Positions 55,541 through 64,000 of a stretch of DNA of 64,000 nucleotides are shown piece by piece (within the stretch, counting starts at the first letter, position 1; each line of letters begins with the position of its first letter). The DNA comes from Liolophura sinensis. Lineage: Eukaryota; Mollusca; Polyplacophora; Chitonida; Chitonidae. The stretch covers positions 19,977,704-20,041,703 of the forward strand of contig NC_088304.1 in assembly GCF_032854445.1 (NCBI RefSeq). Reading direction: 5' to 3'. The translations under genes and the position numbers were made by a program. The notes under the pieces were generated by a model. It saw nothing but the letters and a program-made list of their open reading frames with translations. It was not told the DNA's origin and did no database searches.

Positions 55541-55559
55541 CGTGGTGAGCCATTGATCG

Positions 55560-56390
55560 CGATTCTCCACGGAATGGCCTCAGAGTCAGGCGTGATAAGG
55601 ACCAGTCCAATAAGGCCAGGGGATGCGGCTTTGCCATAAAGTTCATATTTGTGGCTATGGGTGATTTACAGAGATAACAGAGAATAGTAGATTAGCGTTA
55701 CAGAGAAGCCTCATAATGCTTATCAATGACATATTTCTAGGATAGGCCTATGAATCAAATGCAATTGTGCACATATCTCGTAATTGTCTTTTTTAAGAAA
55801 TCAGGACGTCGTAACATTTGATCGTATATCTTATTGCGGATGGAGAATGTTTACACAATGTTGAAAGAAATTAAGGCTGAAGAACAAGTTGACAAGATCG
55901 ATTTTATGTATACATTAAAACACCAAAAACAATCATGTAATTCCTGTTAAGAAACAAATAATTATTTATATATAAAAACATCACCATTTTGCGTACTCGA
56001 ATCATCAGTGGAGAGCTGAAGTGCAGCCCATTCTACAGTATTCTTTAAAGCATGTCGCTTTCTGCCTGTTTTTTGGTGCTAAGATTTATTAAATCCTCAA
56101 AAGCAGCGATTCTCGTAAAAAAGAATGTCGTTTGTTTGGTATTCCCAAGAGGTACCATTTTTGAGCGTGACTGCTTTCTGTGTTATCACATGGTGGGCAG
56201 ACCATGGGTTGAACGCTAGGCAAATTAACGGTAAGTTCAGCCTGGTCGGAAGTTTGTCTGATGACCAAGGTCGTTCTCTCACATATGGAAATAGTTTTGT
56301 TGCATGATAATTATCCAAACTTAATTTTCACCGCCAAAGCAATCTTCTTTAAGTAGCAAAGACAGGGGTGTTATGTAAGAAATATCACGC
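55560..56390. other. No gene recognised
   Basis: Two overlapping frames on opposite strands (56097-56318 and 56125-56307) have no recognisable product. No repeat match was found. Confidence 0.35.
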
Positions 56391-56530
56391 ATAAAATTTG
56401 TCTATTTGCATTTGTTTTCCGTAGCTCCTGTCTGTATTTTTATGTACTATACACTTGTCAGTTTCAGATGATCTCAGCTAGGATTCCAGTAACTTGACAA
56501 CACATATGGCCTCTTAAAATGGTCAACTCG
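56390..56530 (-). repeat. Downstream arm of the satellite-bearing repeat, inverted copy
   Basis: The reverse complement contains gaggccatatgtgttgtcaa, ggaatcctagctgag and acaagtgtatag and matches 26940-27060 and 27760-27880. Confidence 0.65.
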
Positions 56531-57109
56531 TCCGACAGTTTCCTCCTCGCGGGGGACCGTTAATTTGCCTAGCATATCCTTAGATGCCCTTTAAAACAAT
56601 TCTGTTTAATATGCATTTGATATAAATGAAAATTACAAACTTCTCAATACAGATAAAAGAACTGCAGTTAAAGAATCCATTCTTTAGTCTGAGTGTCCTT
56701 TATCAATCATCCAACATGGACTAACGGAACAGAGGAAAATATTGTTAGCATTTTATCGTTTGCAATTAAATCTGCCAAGTGCATAAAATTCGTCTGAAAG
56801 CCCTCCAGTGAGTAAAGGGGGTTATGTAAGGGCTTCCCGAAGCCCAAGAGTCCTGTTAGTAGTGTACTCGAATGACATCTTCTTTATTCTATTGGTTGTT
56901 TATTCAACAGAATGACAGTAGATGTGGATGTCACGCGCAAAAGTCATCAGTTGTGTTTCAGTTTATTTCGTGTCTTAATCTAGGGAACTTGATTGCTAGA
57001 GCTACTTCTTGGTTACCTCTTACGCCATTTGCCCTTATGGCTTGTATAACTTTTCTTACGCACAGAAGTACATGAAGATAATGTGAACTGACCAGAAAAA
57101 ATACCGTTT

Positions 57110-57390
57110 ATAGTACGTTTGCCGTGAAAGGTCATCTTACGAATTGACCAGATAAGACATCATTTTTCACTACAGACCCCGAGAATGGTCAACTTATACG
57201 AACTGACCAGATAAGATATCGTTTTCACTACAGACCCCGAGAACGGTCAGCTTAAACGAACTGACCAGATAAGATATCTTTGATAATACGAATGCCGTGA
57301 ATGGTCATCTTACGTGTATGAATTGAACAAACAAGCTATCGTCTACAGTGTGGATTCCTTGAGCATTCATCTTGATGTGTCCTGACCACG
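57110..57390 (-). repeat. 56-bp satellite, inverted, about five diverged units
   Basis: Units contain gaccagataagatatc, cgtgaatggtcatcttac and actacagaccccgagaa. The reverse complement aligns with the 25.2-26.3 kb unit (aagatgaccattcacgg). Confidence 0.8.
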
Positions 57391-57806
57391 TCGTCACACA
57401 TGCATGATCAGACCACATGTTCATGATAAAACAGGAATGATCTCAATGCCTTCCTGCCACGACGACATTTAAAATACGCCGCAGAAGTGTTCGGAATCTC
57501 GCCAGGGAGGCCTGAAAATAATCACGTCTGACAATATCTCGATCTAAATAAAAGTCTTGTCACAGTGTTATCAAATCATCGTATTTTTGAAAAACTAGAT
57601 GTTAAATTGATCTCCCGACCATACAAAGTAAGAACACTTTACCTCTATAGTTTTCCTCTGCTGCTATGTTTAAACAGAGATATGTATGACCGCATTTCCG
57701 TATATCAACGCTCAATGCAAAAACCAATCCATTCATTGGTGAAGTAAATTATCCAATATTATCTGTGTTTCACAAAGATTCATAGAGTGTACCCTATATG
57801 AATAGA

Positions 57807-58091
57807 GAGGGGGGGGAGGGGGGGGGGGGGCTCCGTGGTTCAGTCGGTTAGCGCGCTAGCAAAGCGTAATGACCCAGGAGTCTCTAACCAATGCGGTCGC
57901 TGTGAGTTCAAGTCCAGCTCATTCCGGCTTCCTCTCTGGCTGTACGTGGGAAGGTCTGGCAGCAACCTATGGATGGTCGTGGGTTTCCCCCGGGCTCCGC
58001 CCGGTTTCCTCCCACCGTAATGCTGGCCGCCTTCGTATAAGTGAAATATTCTTGAGTACGGCGTAAAACACCAATCAAATAAACAAATAAA
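57807..58091 (+). mobile_element. SINE, full-length copy with 12-bp target duplication
   Basis: TATATGAATAGA is duplicated at 57795-57806 and 58092-58103. It has the tRNA-like head with A box (gttcagtcggttagcgcg) and B box (gagttcaagtcc), the middle block, the 3' block and an AAATAAACAAATAAA tail. The 5' end is a G-rich run (57808-57830). Confidence 0.95.
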
Positions 58092-58194
58092 TATATGAAT
58101 AGAATATAATCATCCCCCAAGTGCTACCTGTAAAACATCCAAAGCATGACTAAACCACCATATACTTACATTTAAGCTTGCAAAATACAGAAGC

Positions 58195-58435
58195 ATTATA
58201 GCAAAATGGTGGAAAAAATCCTTCGAGTAGCGAATAAAATTAGATGGAGCGCTCAGAAACCTTTCGGGAATTCGTTGACTTTACAAAGAACATGATATAC
58301 GACCGTTACTATCGTGGTTTGCCGGGTTTTCGCACATTTTCATCGATTTAATTACTTCTCAGGCGTGAATATTGCTATATTTTTTTTGCCAGATAGACAT
58401 AAGAAAGCCTCAACTATGTAAACAACATCATTGTG
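58195..58435 (-). repeat. E block, inverted copy
   Basis: The reverse complement of 24370-24610, with the shared blocks in order. Confidence 0.85.
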
Positions 58436-58439
58436 GAAG

Positions 58440-59690
58440 GCTACTGATGCGTTTTTAATAAGGTCTTTCTCCTGTGATGGTCGATTTATTGAAGGAGGTC
58501 GGTGTTATACATTAACTCGGCGCCTGCGCATATCTGTATGTGCAGTATCTGGGTGTTTCCATGACGACGGAAATCCCATGGAGTATTACGTGTCAGATTT
58601 TCCGACGCTTTAACAGACTCTGTAGACGGGAAACATATTCTTCTTTCTCAAACCTTACAACAAATCAATAAGCTTTAATAATACCCCGGTGAAGTGTTAA
58701 AAAATGGAGGAACGGTGAAGGTGCGGTGAAAGGGCTACCTTCCACCAACAGGACACAGGAAATGTTTGTTGATTCCGAAACTCTGTTAGGAAATCATCGA
58801 GAAACCTTGTCTCAACTGCTGTAGGTACAATATAGTTAACTTTTAACCGTCACCATATACATGCATCTCAATCGTGCAATCGTTCAGGTATTCCGTGAAG
58901 TTTGTAGGACACAGTTTGACTTCCAACAACATTGAACACGCATTGAGACGGTGAAAAATATGTCATGCGTATTACAGTTTGTTAGTGGTTTTTGAAAGGC
59001 CAGTGGTTTTCTCCAACCATTTATATGTCATGGAAATGAAAAAAAGTCCACTGAACTGCGACTCCTACTCAGGTTCTTTCTCATAAATGTGCCGTCAAAC
59101 CACAGACCTCCCTTGTTTCTCTTAAGTAAACGTTATGTACGACTTGAAACATGACCTAAGTAATAGTACGAGAATAAGGAGGAAAGAATTATCGACACAC
59201 AGCAACAAAAGTATCATCTTTACCGTACACGCGTTGATCTATTTTCATAACCAGTTTCATCCTTGACATAAAGGCAAAGCCGGTTTTCTGAGAGGAGAAG
59301 GACATGTGAATTGAGGAAGTACTTACCTAGTAATGAGTTTTGTGATCATTGGAGAGCTGTATTATGTTTAAATTTTTTCTCCAGAGACCATTAAAATCGA
59401 GGCAATGTTATCACTGCTTTTATTAGTGTTGTAAATAAAACGCTCGTTTATGTTCGAGCGAATTTGATGTGCGATTCCTCATAGAGGGTCACGATGACCT
59501 AATATCCTTATTCTGAGTCACAAAATGCAAGATACATCTGTACCGCAACAAACTGATCAAACAGTAGGACAGAATTTATTTTTGTAGGAGCCCGTTGATC
59601 ATCCTCGTATCCAGAAACAAACCTTAGAATCTTCGGTTTCTTTTTCCGCAGTTTACAATGCAAAACAGCGACATAATTTGGGCAGAGATG
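58440..59690. other. No gene recognised
   Basis: Frames at 58431-58613 and 59508-59759 have no recognisable product. No SINE or tandem array was seen. Confidence 0.35.
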
Positions 59691-59691
59691 T

Positions 59692-60028
59692 TGTGTATAT
59701 TTCGTCATACACTCAGTTATGCTGTGGATTTCCCTCTTATGAATATTGCCTCTGTGCAATTTTTAAGCATTGTGGAATATATGCGTCCGTTTGGACTTGA
59801 CACCGTTGTACACGTAAGTACTTCAGTATTTGTATAGATACTGCTATCCTTTCTTGTTAAACTTAAGTACTTTACTATTTGTATACGTCTTGTTATCTGT
59901 TCTTGTTAAACCTAACAAATTGTTGAAAAACAAAATCTGCTGGTTTTGGTAACTTTTTTGTGCGGCTAAACTATCGTGTATTTCGAACAAGCCATCTCTT
60001 CATAATACAGACAATTTGGGTCGTAACA
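59692..60028 (+). mobile_element. Truncated LTR of the gypsy family
   Basis: It matches the 3' half of the LTRs (tgtgtatatttcgtcataca to gggtcgtaaca), with an 8-base insertion near 59806 and more differences than the other copies. The first half is missing. A SINE head on the minus strand follows at once. Confidence 0.9.
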
Positions 60029-60029
60029 A

Positions 60030-60188
60030 TACCCACGACTATCCGCAGGTTGCAGCCACACCATCCCACTTACGACCGAAGAGGAAGCCAGCATGAGCTG
60101 GACTTGAGCTCACCGCGACCGCATTGGTGAGAGACTCCTGGGTCATTAAACTGTGCTAGCGCGCTAACCAACTGAGCCACGGAGGGCC
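60030..60188 (-). mobile_element. SINE 5' part abutting the LTR
   Basis: The minus strand has the head (tccgtggctcagttggttag, then the B box) and the middle block to gatagtcgtgggt, where the LTR fragment begins. The 3' half is absent. Confidence 0.85.
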
Positions 60189-60230
60189 CCTGCTAAATTT
60201 AAACTCCATCCTGTAACATTTAATAATCTA

Positions 60231-60345
60231 TATATTTGACTGGTGTTTTACGTCATACTCAACAATATTTCTCTCATACCACTGCAGCAAGCATTATGAT
60301 GGAAAGAAACCGGCCAGGGCCCGGGGAAACCTTCCCACTATCCAT
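60231..60345 (-). mobile_element. SINE 3' part, decayed
   Basis: The minus strand has ccatcataatgcttgctgca, gagaaatattgttgagta and tgacgtaaaacacc, preceded by ggtttccccgggccc. It is a separate copy from the adjacent head fragment or the displaced half of it. Confidence 0.8.
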
Positions 60346-60349
60346 CCTG

Positions 60350-60925
60350 TTGTAAAAGTTTATCATTCACAAGAAAAGACCCAGAAAACAACATATACAG
60401 GCAATTCTCAAATGTTATCAAGATAGCAAAGAAAATCTTGAAGTTTAATAACCGTCAGAAATAACATCAACAATGATTTATTTTCACAAGTATTGTTTTA
60501 AAAATTTTAATACTGCCAGGGGTTTAAAATCTAACCTAGGCACCTTTAAGGGAATTGACAGCATTCACAACCGACAATGATGTCCCCAGACATTTATTTT
60601 ACATTCAGAGCCTACGCTTGTGTTCAAACTGTAGGGCTAGAGAAACTTATTCATAACCAATAAAAAGCAACGGTTCTAGGGGGATTTCAAATAAACAATA
60701 GCAGCAGACCAGTGTAGAACACTTTTATCTAAAACTCACGATGTTTTCCTGGGACATGATCTTCCTCCGAATATGATATACATTTATGGATATATTTAGT
60801 TCTAGAAAGAGAGGACTGCTCTTTATATGTGACATTTCAATATATCAGTCAGAAGAAATGCTACTGTGCAGCATTAAGCAGCTACTAAGCAGCTACTGTG
60901 CGGTGCAAAATTTGCCTTTCCTCAA
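60350..60925. other. No gene recognised
   Basis: AT-rich sequence without supported features. Confidence 0.35.
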
Positions 60926-60929
60926 GAGT

Positions 60930-62620
60930 GCTTATCCTACTTTGCCGTAAAATTTTATAATCTATAACAGACCTCCCTACGGTGCTTTGTCTGGTGTGTC
61001 AGTCGTTTGCCAGATGTTGTAATGAACTGTCTACATGTGTCCCTGATTAAATAGTTAGCGTGTCGTAACGTGACAGAGGCACAAAGTAATTCTCTCCACG
61101 GTTGTTGGATTTAAACTAAGGTGTACGTATTCAAAGCTGACCATCCAATTAGATTTTGAATCAAATGTGGATAGTGTCGGCTTAACAGGCAGAGAGAGGG
61201 AGGAATGGGGCTCTGTTTATAACCAGCACACCAGGAATTGTCGGCTTGGTCTACTCGTCAGACGACTGTCGTAAAACGGCAATAGGTCCAAGCCCCAGTG
61301 AGCCTGAAATTAAAGCTAATGTCATGCTGTTTATCTGAGTATTGTCCACATTCGTTCTAATAGATGAATTCCACGGATTCAGGTATACAGAAGTTTGTGG
61401 ACGGATAAGGTCACCAAATCGTGGAATAGGAAAGTAGGTCGTGTTGTTTATTTACAATTTGCTAAGCCGAATGTCTGAACAAAAATCGTTAAGCTGAATG
61501 GTTTGGCTAAACCGCCCACTTTTGTCTGCCTGTTCCGAAATAGACCAATAGTCTATTTTAGGACTTTGATCTTTGGGTTTTTCAGATTTGCCAAAAGTTT
61601 TTTATCCGTGTCGGCAAGAGTCAATCGTCCAGCATTGACTAAAATTCCGCAAGATGCCATCGTCTTGAAAACCAATTCACGCGAGATGGCGGTAAATTAG
61701 CGAAAACACTGTATGGTCATTACACCGCTGGACGGGATTTATTGCATTTCCGTGTTCTATTTTCGAGGTTTACATCGTAGCAGAGCTTGCGTTTTCCCCA
61801 CTAAACGCGATTAATGGGTCGTTTATTGATATAAACTGCTTGCAAGATCTCAAATTTTGGAGTATACGCTTAAACAGCAAGTGAAGCGATCGTCTCATAA
61901 CCTGTTGGAGATATGTTTTCAAGGGCCATTTGAAATCGGGCGCATTGTCATTGAAGAGTTTGTACATCAGGTTGGGTTTAGTCAAGTAGCCCGATTTCGT
62001 GATTGAACTATTACCTCCGTTAGTCAACCAGTGACGTCAGTAATTCTCGGAAATTCGCTTTATCTTAGTGTACCGAGAGCACGGAATCAAAGGTTTCAAC
62101 GTTCTCTCATACCTTAATATCATACCTTAAAATCAGAAACTAATGTTAGATACGTGTACATGGTGCAACCTGGTATCAGCTCTAAGTCTTGCCTTGTCTT
62201 TTCATTCTCGGTCTACTATTTTGTTTATTTTGTATCTAGCATTGTTTATAATTAGCGATGTCGATTCTCTCATTTCTGTATCTTGTGTCTTAATCTACTG
62301 CCACTCCTTTCTCTTATCTGTAGTAAAACAGTTAAAATGTATTTATTTAGGGAAGAGAATGGTAAGTTTTCTAGAACTTGTTTTCATTCCAGTTGTGCAT
62401 AACGCAATATAATATGTTCAATTCAACTCACTGATATGATGGCGGCTAGCATTATGGAGCGAACAAACCGGACAGAGCCAGGGGAAAACCTACGGCCATC
62501 GGCAGGTTTCTGGAAGACTTGCCCACGCATGACAAAAACATGAAACGCTTGAATGAGTTCAAGTAATCTAGGATATTATTTGGACTTACATGTTTCATAC
62601 CACTGAGAACTTTTCACTGA
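60930..62620 (-). repeat. Alpha block, inverted copy
   Basis: The reverse complement matches alpha in order: aacacggaaatgcaataaat, cgcgtgaattggttttcaag, then upstream of these the ttgagatcttgcaagcag part. On its other side are the ccgacacg and tcatagcgtc-type parts of 33.1-33.4 kb. The SINE at 62418-62525 lies near its start. Confidence 0.75.
62418..62525 (-). mobile_element. SINE 3' fragment, decayed
   Basis: The minus strand has gatggccgtaggttttcccc, cggtttgttcgctccataat, then gctagccgccatcatatcag, with the end of the tail lost. Confidence 0.75.
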
Positions 62621-62624
62621 AATG

Positions 62625-63200
62625 AAACGTAATTATATAGTTTTGACACTGCTGTTGTCAGAAGATTTGAAGATATTGGTACAGGTATAATAGGTTTGTT
62701 TTGTGTCTTAGTCCGGGTCATTAGATGGATATTTTAAGAAGTTCTGTAAATCTTAGCTAATGGCATTGTCTTACAAAAGACAATGGGTAGAATTAAAATG
62801 ATTTAATCATTTTTTTGTCTGGATACTGTACGTTTTGTAAATGCCATATGCTCTGACAGTTAACTTAAAGCGTTGGTTGTGACGCTGCGTAAAATATTGA
62901 CATAGTCAGTCCAGATTTGTACATTTGAATACCCTGAACCTTACCTTCACCTGCCATCGCGTCTGATGCCTTCGAAATCCTTGGTTTTTCATGAACTTCT
63001 TGTACACACACGACGTTTCCAAGATGTAGTCTACATTGAGGTTTTAAATTTGGTGCCGCGTTACATGCATCATTACTGTATACGTAGTGCACAATCCTCA
63101 GTCTATATAAGCGATGTTAAAGCAAGAGTAACCACAGCCATCGGGATACTATCATACACCGTAACACCTAGCCTTGCCAAATAGAGGAAATTACACGGGG
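62625..63200. other. No gene recognised
   Basis: Short overlapping frames on both strands (62865-63184) have no recognisable product. Confidence 0.35.
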
Positions 63201-63204
63201 CATA

Positions 63205-63475
63205 GGATAACTTCTCAATCAATCAGCCCTTGCTCTTCACCTGCGACGAAATTAACTCGCCAGTTTTTTATCATTTCATTCCAGTGCAGTCCAGAGAGCT
63301 GCATGAAATGTGGTTAACTCCCAGCTGACCTGGGATTAACGGTATCTACAGAGGAATTCAGAATTCATTGCTGCACACTCCAGGTTTACTCATAAGGTTG
63401 TTCTTGAACGATGGGATTATTTCATTATCATGGTTAATGTTCATGCATCAGAAAAGTGTAAGGATATAGATTCAG
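63205..63475 (-). repeat. F block, inverted copy
   Basis: The reverse complement matches 29830-30075, but the 24-bp array that follows F in the plus copy has no counterpart on the expected side (63.2-62.9 kb). Confidence 0.75.
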
Positions 63476-63682
63476 TATTATGCACCTGGATGTGTTCCAC
63501 AGTTGTAAGGTTAGCAGCATTTCTCGGTGTTAGGGACGCTTACATGTACGTCCCAATTGTTATAAATATTATTCATCGTTAACAAAAGGGCAATGTATAC
63601 AATTGTAGGAACAGTTCAAATAAACGATACCTGTAGCACACGACTTCAAATTCAATATTTCTTTTTTAACTTTTTTAAGGTC

Positions 63683-63975
63683 GTTTGATTGGTGTTTTAC
63701 ACCCTACCTAAGAATTGTTTACAATAATGTCTTGTGTTTTTATTGCCAGAAACCAATTTCAGTTTTCTCCGAACCAGATAGCATTATCTTACATACGGTA
63801 TGAAGCTAAATGTCAATCATAACGTCTTCTTATCCCGCATGTGTGGCCAACAAGCATTTATAGCAAATTCTTATGGTCTTTGTGTCATCAGGACAGGGCA
63901 CTGGGGAAACCCACAACCATCTGCAGGTTGTTGCCAGACCTCCCTACATAAGGCTGGAGAGGAATTACAGGTAAT
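63683..63975 (-). mobile_element. SINE, decayed and interrupted
   Basis: The minus-strand tail part (cttaggtagggtgtaaaaca) is at 63683-63712. The middle block (gatggttgtgggtttcccca, with a cctctccagccttatgta part) is at 63890-63970. About 180 bases of unrelated sequence lie between. The head would lie beyond the window. Confidence 0.65.
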
Positions 63976-64000
63976 ATACAAGGAGTTCAGTAGCGCTATA

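Overview
This is eukaryotic (metazoan) repeat-rich DNA and I find no intact host gene. There are no long conserved multi-exon reading frames. The interspersed tRNA-derived SINEs end in a motif (forward strand: ataatgctggccgccgtcgt, then a gagtacggcgtaaaacacc-type block and an AAATAAAT tail) that I associate with molluscs and related lophotrochozoans. Host assignment to a mollusc or other lophotrochozoan is an inference from that motif and is only moderately secure.

The clearest object is a Ty3/gypsy-type LTR retrotransposon at 36912-42754. It has a 5'-truncated left LTR, a tRNA-Pro-like primer binding site, gag with a zinc knuckle, protease, integrase, then reverse transcriptase and RNase H, then a full 3' LTR with a TATA box. 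Integrase lies upstream of reverse transcriptase, with both on one uninterrupted reading frame at the junction. This is the pol order of Ty1/copia and of the Gmr1-like branch of Ty3/gypsy. The gag capsid region also looks SCAN-like, which fits the same branch. The copy is dead (frameshifts, a stop, YIDD changed to YIDG, a deletion between RT and RNase H). A solo LTR with a 4-bp target duplication is at 46475-47295, and a truncated LTR is at 59692-60028.

Most of the rest is a mosaic of diverged multi-kilobase repeats. Blocks that I call alpha, beta, gamma and epsilon recur in the same order across about 7-24 kb with a 5-6 kb spacing. Parts of the family return at 32-37 kb, and in inverted orientation at 3.4-4.5, 43-54 and 56-63.5 kb. 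Fragments of a non-LTR reverse transcriptase (3830-4448 minus, 43078-43210 plus, 55225-55540 plus) adjoin these blocks at two of the three loci, so the family may derive from a large retroelement. Inside different copies, different short segments have expanded into minisatellites with 24, 26, 36, 41, about 51, 56 and 57 bp units. Several of these are single-copy in sister repeats.

Smaller insertions include at least 15 SINE copies or fragments (several with target duplications or an identifiable empty site), a 714-bp PIF/Harbinger-like element with TTA target duplications that carries a Myb/SANT-like reading frame (13860-14573), and a 178-bp MITE candidate (6294-6471). Block edges are by eye and are good to a few tens of bases, except where target duplications or terminal repeats fix them.
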